Assembly: GCA_031256445.1 (NCBI GenBank)
Contig: JAIRQN010000020.1
Location: 1 to 33,667 of the forward strand
DNA from: Treponema sp.
GTDB lineage: Bacteria; Spirochaetota; Spirochaetia; Treponematales; Breznakiellaceae
DNA length: 33,667 bases
Reading direction: 5' to 3'
This document shows positions 1 through 8,009 of the stretch, piece by piece (the stretch's first letter is position 1; each line of letters opens with the position of its first letter). The translations under genes were made by a program, and so were the position numbers. Below the pieces are notes generated by a model. The model worked only from the letters and a program-made list of their open reading frames with translations. It was not told the origin of the DNA and made no database searches.

Positions 1-100
1 CCGAAAGCATGGTTATTACCCGATACAGGTTTTTTAATGTTTCTTTAGCCACAATCAGGTTCATATCGTTATCGTCAACAACAAAAATTATCTTTTGCAA
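1..100 (-). CDS. Response regulator receiver domain, N-terminal fragment (runs off window)
   Basis: The minus strand opens with a TTG at 98-100, preceded by a GAGAGGTGG Shine-Dalgarno. It reads LQKIIFVVDDNDMNLIVAKE and continues to the window edge. The IIFVVDDND stretch is the first beta strand and acidic pocket of a CheY-like receiver domain, and the MNLIVAKETL that follows is typical of receiver domains in hybrid kinases and response regulators. Only about 33 residues are visible, so the phospho-acceptor Asp and any output domain are outside the window. It could be a stand-alone receiver or the start of a multidomain regulator. A 12-bp inverted repeat lies 37 bp upstream. Confidence 0.7.
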   Translation of the reverse strand, partial: MQKIIFVVDDNDMNLIVAKETLKNLYRVITMLS

Positions 101-136
101 CTTGCCACCTCTCGAATGCACACAAAATATCAGATT

Positions 137-177
137 AATTGAGCTTTTCCAAACACAAAGATTTTAAAAGCTCAATT
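137..177. repeat. 12-bp perfect inverted repeat upstream of the response regulator
   Basis: AATTGAGCTTTT at 137-148 is exactly complementary to AAAAGCTCAATT at 166-177, with a 17-nt spacer. It lies between hsdM (ends at 312) and the response regulator start (100, minus strand), so it is in that gene's 5' region. It could be an operator, an attenuator-type hairpin or the scar of an element. No U-rich tail follows on either strand, so it is not an obvious intrinsic terminator. Confidence 0.6.
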
Positions 178-311
178 ATGTCTGTTTTTATTATATACTG
201 GTTGAAAGTATGAGGCAAGGCAAAAAAAGCAAAAAACATGCCATAATTACTCAAAATGGACATAAATTCCATAAAATAAAATCGCAAAAGGAAATCGCAG
301 GTTTAGGATTA

Positions 312-1658
312 TCATTTTAATATTTTCAAAGCCTCATTAATCTCTCTTTGTTTTTCTTCGATCAAGGCAATCAATTCTTCAGGCGTTCTGGTATCTTCTT
401 CGACCTTACGGTTAGGATTAACCGCTTTTAGATCAAATTCGTTTTCTTCAATTGTTTTTCGATCAACTGACCAACTTCTATCACTGTCTGTTCTTTTTGG
501 TAATAATAAGAAAAAATCATCAAATCTGTCTATTGTGAAAGGAGTACGTTTACCAACTTTAATATCCGACAAATCGTAATACCAAATTTTATTAGTTTTA
601 CTGCCTTTTTCAAAGAAGATAATATTCGCTTTTACGCCTGCGCCTGCAACTGTAAAAACTCCTTGCGGTAATGATACAATGCAATAGACATTACATTCTT
701 CCAGTAATTTTCTTTTAGTTTGAACAAATGCGTTTTCATTAGATCGAAATAAAACTCCTTCGTCAATAACAATTCCGCATCTGCCTTTATCTTTTAGACT
801 GTCAATAACATGTTGCAAAAATAATATTTGGGTTGCGCCTGTTTTATACGCGAAATTTGTCTGCGCTTCTTTGCCTTCTTTGCCGCCAAACGGCGGATTG
901 GTTAAAATGACATCATATTTACTTGATGTACTGGAAAATAAACCTCCAAAAGTTTCGTTTCCTGTAAGTGTATTGCCGTGCCAAATTGCGGGCTGTTCAA
1001 TTCCGTGTAAAATCATATTTGCCAATGTAATCGGATAAATAAGATTTTCTTTTTCGCGCCCGAAAAAAGTATCATGTTTTAATGTATGTAAATCATCAGC
1101 TTTGTTTTTAGCTTTTTCAAGCATATAAACATAAGATTGAACCAAAAATCCGCCCGTCCCGCAGCATGGATCGTAAACTGTTTCGCCAACTTTTGGATTA
1201 ATTGTTTTTACCATTGCCCGAATTACTTCTCTTGGAGTAAAGAACTGACCGCCGTCATTTCCTTTCTCTCCCATTTTTAATAATAGACCTTCGTATATCT
1301 GTGATAAAGTAAAAATATGGGTATCATCAACATTATCATTTGTAATTTCATCAATTTTATCGCAAATATCAAGAAAGTTTTTTTCTGTGTCTATTCTAAC
1401 ACGATCCACACCTGACATTATTTCGCTGATAACTTTTTGGCGTGATGTAGCTCTCGGTAATTTACGCAGTGATTTAAGATGTGGTATCAATTCTGTGTTT
1501 ATAAAATCAAAATACGACCCAATAGTTCCTTCGGTCAGTTTATTGCGCTGTTTGCCGTTTTTGTTTCCCCAATCACTCCAACGATACGGTGGCTTTAAAG
1601 AATTGCGAAAATCTATACCCAGGATTTTGGCTTCTTTTACTTCGTTATAAAAATGCAT
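312..1658 (-). CDS. hsdM: Type I restriction-modification N6-adenine methyltransferase (HsdM), N-terminally truncated
   Basis: The 448-residue product carries the N6-adenine methyltransferase core: FFTPREV at about 139-145, the SAM-binding DPCCGTGG at 163-170 and the catalytic NPPF at 254-257. HsdM modifies adenines together with HsdS. Family members usually begin with a helical HsdM_N domain of about 60 or more residues before the PYRWSDW region; here that region is at residue 24, so most of HsdM_N is missing. The only possible start (1656-1658) lies in a family-1 palindromic element, and an in-frame TAA in that element blocks any upstream extension. No hsdS or hsdR is adjacent; the next gene is a response regulator. 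The region is visibly more AT-rich than the sugar operon, suggesting acquisition. It is probably a decaying orphan, although the catalytic motifs are intact. Confidence 0.85.
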   Translation of the reverse strand: MHFYNEVKEAKILGIDFRNSLKPPYRWSDWGNKNGKQRNKLTEGTIGSYFDFINTELIPHLKSLRKLPRATSRQKVISEIMSGVDRVRIDTEKNFLDICDKIDEITNDNVDDTHIFTLSQIYEGLLLKMGEKGNDGGQFFTPREVIRAMVKTINPKVGETVYDPCCGTGGFLVQSYVYMLEKAKNKADDLHTLKHDTFFGREKENLIYPITLANMILHGIEQPAIWHGNTLTGNETFGGLFSSTSSKYDVILTNPPFGGKEGKEAQTNFAYKTGATQILFLQHVIDSLKDKGRCGIVIDEGVLFRSNENAFVQTKRKLLEECNVYCIVSLPQGVFTVAGAGVKANIIFFEKGSKTNKIWYYDLSDIKVGKRTPFTIDRFDDFFLLLPKRTDSDRSWSVDRKTIEENEFDLKAVNPNRKVEEDTRTPEELIALIEEKQREINEALKILK

Positions 1659-1755
1659 TTTTGCCGAACTTTAGTTCGCAGGCTAGCCTGAAAAAATGCA
1701 GGACTTGTGAGACAGCTGACCTCGAACCGAAGGTTCGCAGTTGTCGAACAAGTCC
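1655..1755 (-). mobile_element. Family-1 palindromic MITE-like element, copy A (right end missing or degenerate)
   Basis: Hairpin H1 spans 1701-1755, with outer arms GGACTTG/CAAGTCC, inner arms related to ACAACT/AGCTGT, and a tip made of the 15-mer CGAACCGAAGGTTCG at 1723-1737. Hairpin H2 spans 1655-1699 (arms GCATTTTT/AAAAATGC) and contains two further palindromes, 1665-1678 and 1679-1690. H1 is the same length (55 bp) and nearly the same sequence as copy B at 12075. The ATTTTTATAA next to H2 also follows H2 in copy C, so the element probably extends a few bases into hsdM. The conserved CAACTCT right end seen in copies C and D is absent. Confidence 0.75.
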
Positions 1756-1787
1756 AATACCCAAAGACGTGATTTTTACCTCAAATG

Positions 1788-1822
1788 AATCTGATGAAAA
1801 CAACTGGAGTTTTCATCAGATT
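1788..1822. repeat. 14-bp stem, 7-nt loop inverted repeat
   Basis: AATCTGATGAAAAC (1788-1801) pairs perfectly with GTTTTCATCAGATT (1809-1822) around a 7-nt loop. It lies in the 342-bp gene-free stretch 1659-2000, which otherwise holds copy A and the promoter of the SDR gene. Neither strand has a T-run after the stem. Its sequence is unrelated to families 1 and 2. Confidence 0.65.
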
Positions 1823-1965
1823 GAACGGCAAAATAAATTCGTTTTATTACGATCGTCTACTTGCTGCTCAAAAGAAAGATAAAATGCGTTAAAAATGAGA
1901 TAACCAAAAAGCGCCCCTGATTATATATAAAAAGACCTCTATCCCAAAACTTAAAAAATTAAAAA

Positions 1966-1994
1966 TTGACAAATCAAAGACTACAATGTAAAAT
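1966..1994 (+). promoter_or_regulatory. Sigma70-type promoter of the SDR/transketolase operon
   Basis: A perfect -35 TTGACA (1966-1971), an exactly 17-bp spacer and a -10 TAAAAT (1989-1994) precede the SDR gene. The expected transcription start, 6-7 nt after the -10, falls at or next to the A of the ATG at 2001, so the mRNA would be leaderless or nearly so. No Shine-Dalgarno precedes this ATG. Confidence 0.7.
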
Positions 1995-2000
1995 TTTACA

Positions 2001-2816
2001 ATGCCGGTATCAATCGCTCAAAGTCTGGAAAAGCTGTTCTCCATGGAAAATAAAGTTATACTGCTCACAGGCGCGGCAGGCGGCATTGGCAAAGTACTGG
2101 CCGAAGGGTTTGCGTCGGCAGGCGCGGCGATGGCTTTATGCGATCTGGACGCGGCTAAATTAAATCCCATAACTGACGGAATTAATGCCAACGGCGGTAA
2201 GGCAGGCAGCTATTACCTTGACCTGATCGAAATGGAAAGCATTAAAAAATGTGTTGACGCAGTGATTGCGGATTATGGCCGTATTGATGTGCTGGTAAAC
2301 TGCGCCGGAATAAATGTGCGCGAAGGTTTTTTGGATGTCGAAGAATCAACCTATGACAGGATTATGAACATCAATCTTAAAGGTTTGTACTTTATTTCCC
2401 AGGAAGCCGCAAAACACATGATGAAGCAAAAAAGCGGAAATATTCTGAACATTGCGTCGCATAACTCGGTGGGCATGATGGGGGGATGCAGCGTATATGG
2501 CGCGAGCAAAAGCGCTGTTGCCGCCCTTACCCGGAGCATGGCGATTGAATGGGCGCAGTACGGCATACGCGCAAACGCGCTGGCGCCGGGACATATTCTC
2601 ACCAGCCTTACAACAGTAACATGGGAACATCCTGAGCGCAGCAGGTATCTTCGTGAGCGCATCGCAATGAAGCGTCCAGGCAACCCGGAGGAATTATTGG
2701 GAATCGCGCTGATGCTGGTTTCAGACGCTTCCTCCTATATAACAGGTTCCATGATGCATGTGGACGGCGGGTGCCTCGCCGGCGGCGCTCCATGGCCTTA
2801 CGACACAAAATATTAA
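2001..2816 (+). CDS. SDR-family NAD(P)-dependent oxidoreductase, gluconate 5-dehydrogenase-like
   Basis: This 271-residue classical short-chain dehydrogenase has the Rossmann motif TGAAGGIG at 23-30, NCAG at 100-103 (usually NNAG), a catalytic Ser at 153 and YGASK at 166-170. Such enzymes interconvert a hydroxyl and a keto group on sugars, polyols or sugar acids in the cytoplasm. It is the first gene of a run with a split transketolase and a sugar ABC importer, so its substrate is probably the imported carbohydrate or its first metabolite; the exact substrate is unknown. The start at 2001 is preferred because SDR homologues of this type often carry an LF-x3-KV segment before the Rossmann motif (here LFSMENKV). 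Met15 (2043) is an alternative, also without a clear ribosome binding site. The promoter fits leaderless translation from 2001. Confidence 0.88.
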   Translation: MPVSIAQSLEKLFSMENKVILLTGAAGGIGKVLAEGFASAGAAMALCDLDAAKLNPITDGINANGGKAGSYYLDLIEMESIKKCVDAVIADYGRIDVLVNCAGINVREGFLDVEESTYDRIMNINLKGLYFISQEAAKHMMKQKSGNILNIASHNSVGMMGGCSVYGASKSAVAALTRSMAIEWAQYGIRANALAPGHILTSLTTVTWEHPERSRYLRERIAMKRPGNPEELLGIALMLVSDASSYITGSMMHVDGGCLAGGAPWPYDTKY

Positions 2817-2866
2817 ACGCCATGAAAATAAATCTTTTTCGTGTTATGTGCAACTGGAGGCATTAA

Positions 2867-3703
2867 TTGAACATAAAGGAAATTAAACTGCTTGCTGAAA
2901 AAATCCGCCGCGATATTGTACAGATGATTGGCTGCAGCGGACAGGCCGGGCATCTTGGAGGTTCCTGTTCAAGCGCGGAAATTGTCGCCGCCCTCTTTGG
3001 CGCCAGGCTTCGTTTCAAACCGGAAGACCCGAAATGGGAAGGACGCGACAGGTTCATTTACAGCAAAGGCCACGCCGCTATCGCGCAGTACGCCGTAATG
3101 GCGGAAACCGGCTATTTCCCGCGCGAAGAATTATGGAAAGCAAAGCAGCTTGGCTCGATGCTTCAGGGGCACCCGGACAGGCTGAAAACGCCCGGCATTG
3201 AAGCCGGCACAGGAAGCCTTGGTCAGGGTTTAAGCATCGCGGTTGGTATGGCGCTTGCGATGAGATTGGACAAACACTTTGAAAATAAAGTTTACTGCGT
3301 GATGGGCGATGGAGAGATGGCGGAAGGCCAGATATGGGAAGCGGCAATGGCGGCTGTTAATTTTAAACTTGATAATCTGATTGGCATTGTCGATCGCAAC
3401 GCCATGCAGGCCACAGGCTTTATAGAAGACCGGTTCAACACAAATCCGTTAGCTGAAAAATGGGCAGGTTTCGGATGGCATGTTATGGAAATTGACGGTC
3501 ACGATATTGACGCAATTCTGGCAGCCTATGACGAAGCGGCAAACGTAAAAGGAAAACCGGCTGTTATTATAGCAAATACAATTAAAGGGAAAGGCATCAG
3601 TTTTGCCGAAAAGAAGGCGGCTTTTCACAACGGAGCGCTGACAAAGGAACAGTATGACAGCGCATTGGCGCAGTTGGACGCAAGAATCGCGGAACTGTCT
3701 TAA
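2867..3703 (+). CDS. Transketolase, N-terminal (thiamine-diphosphate-binding) subunit
   Basis: This 278-residue protein matches the N-terminal third of transketolase. GHLGGSCSSAE at about 28-38 and the diphosphate-binding GDGEMAEG motif at 147-154, with its trailing Asn residues near 170-178, are visible. It starts at a TTG 6 nt after CTGGAGG. In split transketolases this subunit pairs with a separate C-terminal subunit, encoded 24 bp downstream, to transfer two-carbon ketol units between sugars. The SDR and ABC importer neighbours suggest a dedicated catabolic pathway rather than the housekeeping pentose-phosphate enzyme. No sugar kinase or aldolase is in the cluster. Known specialised split transketolases act on apulose-phosphate or sulfo-sugars, but nothing here identifies the substrate. 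Confidence 0.9.
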   Translation: MNIKEIKLLAEKIRRDIVQMIGCSGQAGHLGGSCSSAEIVAALFGARLRFKPEDPKWEGRDRFIYSKGHAAIAQYAVMAETGYFPREELWKAKQLGSMLQGHPDRLKTPGIEAGTGSLGQGLSIAVGMALAMRLDKHFENKVYCVMGDGEMAEGQIWEAAMAAVNFKLDNLIGIVDRNAMQATGFIEDRFNTNPLAEKWAGFGWHVMEIDGHDIDAILAAYDEAANVKGKPAVIIANTIKGKGISFAEKKAAFHNGALTKEQYDSALAQLDARIAELS

Positions 3704-3726
3704 AGATTTAATAGGAATATTGATAA

Positions 3727-4665
3727 ATGGAAAAGTGCAATCAACGTACAGCATACGGTGAAACCCTTGTGGCTCTTGGCGCGGAAAATCCCGATATTGT
3801 CGTATTGGAAGCTGACCTCGGCAAATCCACCATGTCCTCAATGTTTCAGGCTGCCTATCCGGATCGTTATTTTGAAATGGGTATTGCAGAAGCGAATATG
3901 ATCTCGACAGCAGCCGGTCTGACCGCATCGGGGAAAATCGCTTTCTGTTCATCATTCGCGGTTTTCGCTTCCGGACGCGCTTATGATCAAATCCGCCAAA
4001 CTGTCGCCATCGGCAGGTTAAATGTAAAAATATGCGGCTCTTCCTGCGGCCTTTCCGACTTTGGAGACGGCAGCACGCATCAGGCGGTGGAAGATATCGC
4101 TATCATGACAGCCATTCCAAACATGACTGTCTTTACTCCCGCTGACGCAGAGGAGCTGCGCATGGCGGTACGAGCGGCCGCGGCTATTGAAGGGCCTGTT
4201 TATATCCGCGTTATACGCTGTGATGTGCCAACATATACAAACGGTGAATTTACGCCAGGTAAATTGAGCGTACTGCGTCCCGGCTCAGCCAATGGGTACG
4301 CGGACGCAACCATTATCTCCCACGGCATTATGACAGAGGCGGCAATGAACGCGGCGGACATTCTGCAGCAAAAGGGAATTTCCGTTATGGTGATAAACGC
4401 GGGCACAATGAAACCATTTGATTCAGAGGGCATAGTTGAGCTTTCCAAAAAAGTGAAAGCGATTGTCACCGCCGAGGATCACAGCCGTATCGGCGGACTT
4501 GCTTCGGCCGCCGCGTTCGCGCTTAGAAAAAGCGCGACGCCTATGGACTATGTCGCGATTGAAGATCAGTTCGGGCAGAGCGCGCACAGCCTTGGCGATC
4601 TTCTTGAACACTACGGCCTTACCGCTGAAGCTATTGCCGGGAAAATCACCGCGCTTTTGAACTAA
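3727..4665 (+). CDS. Transketolase, C-terminal (pyrimidine-binding and C) subunit
   Basis: At 312 residues this is the partner of the preceding gene. It contains the Pyr domain, with MGIAEANMIS holding the conserved Glu (about residue 55) that activates thiamine diphosphate, then FAVFASGRAYDQIRQ, and the C-terminal transketolase domain with VTAEDHS and a final GLTAEAI helix. Together the two subunits equal one full-length transketolase. The ATG at 3727 follows a weak AGGA site. A family-2 palindrome begins 6 nt after the stop codon. Confidence 0.9.
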   Translation: MEKCNQRTAYGETLVALGAENPDIVVLEADLGKSTMSSMFQAAYPDRYFEMGIAEANMISTAAGLTASGKIAFCSSFAVFASGRAYDQIRQTVAIGRLNVKICGSSCGLSDFGDGSTHQAVEDIAIMTAIPNMTVFTPADAEELRMAVRAAAAIEGPVYIRVIRCDVPTYTNGEFTPGKLSVLRPGSANGYADATIISHGIMTEAAMNAADILQQKGISVMVINAGTMKPFDSEGIVELSKKVKAIVTAEDHSRIGGLASAAAFALRKSATPMDYVAIEDQFGQSAHSLGDLLEHYGLTAEAIAGKITALLN

Positions 4666-4670
4666 TTTCT

Positions 4671-4711
4671 GGCGGTATCCGAAAAGCTGGAAAACTTTTT
4701 CGGACAGCCCC
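4671..4711 (+). repeat. Family-2 REP-like palindrome, copy 1
   Basis: This is a 41-bp unit beginning GGCGGT and ending CAGCCCC, with a stem built from TCCGAAAAG and CTTTTTCGGA. It lies directly after the transketolase C-subunit stop and before the binding-protein gene. Copy 2 at 16007-16047 has the same length and differs at only a few positions; copy 3 at 24139-24176 keeps the fold with a changed stem. Confidence 0.8.
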
Positions 4712-4778
4712 AGATTACATTAAAATATGTTAAAAGACCTTTAAGGTTTTTTATATATCGCAGTTTCAGGAGGAAAAA

Positions 4779-6068
4779 ATGAAAAGAATCATTGTTCTGG
4801 TTTTGCTGGTATGTTTAACCCTGCCCGTTTTCGCGGGAGGCAAAAAAGATCAGCCAAAAGGACAGGAACAGGTTACCCTGCGGTTCTCATGGTGGGGCAC
4901 CGACGCGCGCCACAAAGCCACGTTAGACGCCATTGCCGCCTTTGAGAAAGCCAATCCAAACATCAAGATTGAAGCTGAATACGGAGCGCAGGACGGCTAC
5001 AACGCGAAGAAAACTACGGAATTCGCGTCAAGGACAGCGCCGGATGTTATGCAGATTGAAACAGGAGCCGGTCCTGAATACTACAGACTGGGAGTAATAA
5101 AAAATCTCTCCCAGCTAAAATCAATCAGCTTCGGCAAATTTGACGCGAATTTCCTTGCCGCAAACGGACAATTCGGTTCCGGCAGCCAATGGACAATCCC
5201 GACAGGAGTAGCCGGCTCCGCGTTGGTTGTAAACAAGACGCTTGCGGACAAACTCGGCATTGATTTCACCAAACCCTATAACTGGGAACAGCTTATCGCA
5301 TGGGGACAGCAGGTGCGCACGGCCGATCCTTCATGTTATCTGTTATCTGTCAATACAAATTACGGAATGGATTTCTTTGTCCGCGCTTACGCCCGTCAGC
5401 TTAACGGTGTGCCCATCATTGATGATGCGAATAAAAAACTCAATATGACAGAAGCGCAGTTTACCCAGTGTTTTGAGTTAATCGACCGTATCTACAAATC
5501 CGGAACCGCGGCTCCTGCCGCCTATAAGGCGCCGTTTGGCGATCAGGATAATAACGATCCCAACTGGATCGCGGGCAAGTATGTCGCCCATGTCGGTTTC
5601 ACATCAAGCGCCGCCAGAATGCAGGCGGCAAATCCCAACGCCGAGTATATTCCCGGACATATGCCGTTACTTGCAAACCGCAAGAGCGACGGTTGGTTCA
5701 ACGACTGCCCTCAGTACATGGGCATTTACGCTGAAAGCAAACATCCCGAAGAAGCCGCCAAATTCCTGGATTTCTTCTTTAACTCAGAAGAAGCCGCCAG
5801 CCTGCTGGGGACTGTCCGCACAGTGCCTCCTACAAAAATGGCGCAGGACATTGTAACCCGCGAGGGCAAGCTCGATAAACTTACAGCCGATGCGACAACG
5901 CTAAGTCTCACCTACAACGGTAAAAGCGACGGCGGATACACCACAGCGAGTGAAGCTCAGGCAATCCTCAGGGACGCATATGAGCAGGTCGCTTTTGGAA
6001 ATGTGACCCCTGCTGCGGCAGCCAGGAATGTTGTCGCACAGCTCAACGATTTTCTTTCCCGGCAATAG
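4779..6068 (+). CDS. ABC transporter sugar-binding protein (family 1 extracellular solute-binding protein)
   Basis: The 429-residue exported protein begins with a signal peptide MKRIIVLVLLVCLTLPVFA followed by GGKKD. There is no lipobox cysteine, so signal peptidase I cleavage is expected. The mature part starts with VTLRFSWWGTDARHKATLDA and AFEKANPNIKIEAEY, the hallmark of cluster-B/CUT1 sugar-binding proteins. It delivers a carbohydrate in the periplasm to the two permeases encoded downstream. The start has a strong AGGAGG Shine-Dalgarno. A pair of stem-loops separates it from the permease genes, an arrangement known from other binding-protein operons to favour higher expression of the binding protein. 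Confidence 0.93.
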   Translation: MKRIIVLVLLVCLTLPVFAGGKKDQPKGQEQVTLRFSWWGTDARHKATLDAIAAFEKANPNIKIEAEYGAQDGYNAKKTTEFASRTAPDVMQIETGAGPEYYRLGVIKNLSQLKSISFGKFDANFLAANGQFGSGSQWTIPTGVAGSALVVNKTLADKLGIDFTKPYNWEQLIAWGQQVRTADPSCYLLSVNTNYGMDFFVRAYARQLNGVPIIDDANKKLNMTEAQFTQCFELIDRIYKSGTAAPAAYKAPFGDQDNNDPNWIAGKYVAHVGFTSSAARMQAANPNAEYIPGHMPLLANRKSDGWFNDCPQYMGIYAESKHPEEAAKFLDFFFNSEEAASLLGTVRTVPPTKMAQDIVTREGKLDKLTADATTLSLTYNGKSDGGYTTASEAQAILRDAYEQVAFGNVTPAAAARNVVAQLNDFLSRQ

Positions 6069-6069
6069 T

Positions 6070-6146
6070 GTCTGTCCGCATAGACAGACTCTAGTCAGTG
6101 TCTTATTGAAAGGGCAGCCGCCAGCAAACTGTCAGGCTGCTCTTTC
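6070..6146 (+). promoter_or_regulatory. Two stem-loops between binding protein and permease genes
   Basis: The first hairpin pairs GTCTGTC (6070-6076) with GACAGAC (6083-6089). The second pairs GAAAGGGCAGCC (6108-6119) with GGCTGCTCTTTC (6135-6146), 12 bp with one mismatch and a 15-nt loop. The sequence after it is AU-rich but has no clear T-run. By analogy with malE-malF-type junctions it may stabilise upstream mRNA or cause partial termination. Confidence 0.55.
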
Positions 6147-6175
6147 ATAAATAATATTTTATAATAAGGAATGAA

Positions 6176-7066
6176 ATGAAAGGCAGAAGCCTTGATAGAC
6201 GGAACAATATAGCATATCTGTATTTATTACCGTGGTTAATCGGAATATTGGGTTTGCAGTTGTATCCGTTTATCGTTTCATTTTACTACGCTCTTTGCGA
6301 TTACAATCCGTTAAGAAATCCAAAATTTATCGGGTTTGGCAATTTTACAAGATTATTTACAAGAGATCCCGAATTCTGGATTTCGCTGCGGGTAACACTG
6401 CTCTACGTGCTCTACACAGTGCCGTTAAAATTGATCATGTCGCTTTTTATCGCCATGCTGCTCAACAAATCCAGAAAAGGAATCGGCGCTTTACGCACGG
6501 CGTATTATCTGCCGTCCCTTTTCGGAGGAAGCGTCGCGGTTGCCGTTCTCTGGCGGATAATGTTTATGGATTACGGAATGATCAACGGCTTTCTGAATTC
6601 CATCGGCATTTCCACCATTTCATTTTTGGGCAACCCCAAAACCGCGCTCCCCACCCTCAGCCTGCTGGAAATCTGGCAGTTCGGCTCCTCAATGGTAATG
6701 TTTCTGGCGGCGTTAAAACAGGTTCCTTCCACCCTGTACGAAGCCGCGCTTATTGACGGCGCAGGCGGCGTCAAGAGGTTTTTTAAAATAACAATGCCGT
6801 ATATCTCGCCGATACTTTTCTTCTGCATAATCATGCAGACGTTAAACGCCATGCAAAATTTTACATCTGTTTTTGTAATCACAAGGGGAGGCCCTTTAAA
6901 ATCCACATACATGCTTGGTTTGAAACTTTATAACGACGGATTTCAGTTCTGGAGGATGGGGTACGCAAGCGCTACATCCTGGATAATATTTTTTGTGATA
7001 GCTCTTTTTACCCTTTTGCTGTTCACAAGCCAAAAACACTGGGTTTTTTACAGTGATGAAAATTAA
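6176..7066 (+). CDS. Sugar ABC transporter permease, MalF-like
   Basis: The 296-residue inner-membrane protein has six predicted hydrophobic segments, beginning NIAYLYLLPWLIGILGLQLY. It carries the cytoplasmic EAA loop EAALIDGAGGVKRFFKITMP at about residues 190-209, which docks onto the ATPase. It forms the translocation pore with the next gene product. The ATG at 6176 follows ATAAGGA. No ATPase gene is in the operon, as is common for CUT1 importers that use a shared MsmX/MsiK-type ATPase encoded elsewhere. Confidence 0.93.
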   Translation: MKGRSLDRRNNIAYLYLLPWLIGILGLQLYPFIVSFYYALCDYNPLRNPKFIGFGNFTRLFTRDPEFWISLRVTLLYVLYTVPLKLIMSLFIAMLLNKSRKGIGALRTAYYLPSLFGGSVAVAVLWRIMFMDYGMINGFLNSIGISTISFLGNPKTALPTLSLLEIWQFGSSMVMFLAALKQVPSTLYEAALIDGAGGVKRFFKITMPYISPILFFCIIMQTLNAMQNFTSVFVITRGGPLKSTYMLGLKLYNDGFQFWRMGYASATSWIIFFVIALFTLLLFTSQKHWVFYSDEN

Positions 7067-7087
7067 AATAACGGAGATACAGGCTTT

Positions 7088-7933
7088 ATGCTTTTGACAA
7101 AAAAAAGATTAACATCAACGCTCTCCTTTATCATTTTAGTTTTATTCGCGTTCTTCCTGTGTTATCCCCTGTTGTGGATGTTTTTCGCAAGTTTCAAAAC
7201 AAACGCGGAAATATACGCGGGAGCGAATTTATTCCCTCGGGAATACAGCCTTGACGCGTTCCGTGACGGCTGGAAAGGCGTCGCAAATAATACATTTACA
7301 AGATTTTTTGCCAATTCTTTTATTCTGGTAATACCTACCGCGCTTTTCACAATTATTTCCAGTACACTGGTCGCGTATGGATTTGCGCGTTTCGAGTTCA
7401 GGGGAAAGAAAATCCTGTTTGTAATTCTGCTCTCCACCCTTATGCTTCCCAATTCAATTCTGATTATCCCCCGTTATACGATTTTCCGCTCTTTGAATGT
7501 ACTGGACAGCTATAACCCGTTCTACCTGATGGCGGTTTTCGCGTGTTACCCGTTTTTCACCTATATGCTTGTGCAATTTATACGCGGAATCCCGAAGGAA
7601 CTCGATGAATCGGCGCTTATTGACGGCTGCGGTTCATTCAGAACTCTTGTCAGCATTTTGCTGCCGCTTCTGAAACCGGCATTATTCTCCGCAGGATTGT
7701 TTCAGTTTTTATGGACGTACAACGATTATTTCAACTCATTAATTTATATCAACAGCGTAAAAAAATTCCCTGTTTCTCTCGCATTGCGCCTGACGCTGGA
7801 CGCGGAAAATGTGATTATCTGGAAAAATGTAATGGCAATGTCCAGTCTGGCGGTATTGCCGGTCGTTCTGTTATTCTTCGTCTGCCAAAAATATTTTGTA
7901 GAAGGAATTGCGACAACAGGGTTAAAGGGATAA
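7088..7933 (+). CDS. Sugar ABC transporter permease, MalG-like
   Basis: The 281-residue inner-membrane partner of the preceding permease shows the MalG-type layout: an N-terminal hydrophobic segment, a periplasmic region (SLDAFRDGWKG), and the EAA-type loop ELDESALIDGCGSFRTLVSI near residues 173-192. It ends GIATTGLKG, a C-terminus typical of this family. It starts 21 bp after the MalF-like gene, so the two are probably co-transcribed and assemble as a heterodimer. Confidence 0.93.
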   Translation: MLLTKKRLTSTLSFIILVLFAFFLCYPLLWMFFASFKTNAEIYAGANLFPREYSLDAFRDGWKGVANNTFTRFFANSFILVIPTALFTIISSTLVAYGFARFEFRGKKILFVILLSTLMLPNSILIIPRYTIFRSLNVLDSYNPFYLMAVFACYPFFTYMLVQFIRGIPKELDESALIDGCGSFRTLVSILLPLLKPALFSAGLFQFLWTYNDYFNSLIYINSVKKFPVSLALRLTLDAENVIIWKNVMAMSSLAVLPVVLLFFVCQKYFVEGIATTGLKG

Positions 7934-8009
7934 GCGTTAAAACCGCGAAAACCAGAGTACTGGCGCAACCGGGTTAATTATCATATACTAAAATAAGGAG
8001 CAGCTTTAT

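Noticed and set aside
1655-1755. Element A as a simple insertion in an otherwise whole hsdM
   Set aside because: No HsdM_N-like reading frame is found upstream in 1760-2000, so a deletion or rearrangement must also have occurred.
1387-1882. Plus-strand ORFs of 87 and 97 codons over the hsdM 5' region and element A
   Set aside because: They are antisense to hsdM or read through hairpin sequence, have no ribosome binding site and show no protein-like character.
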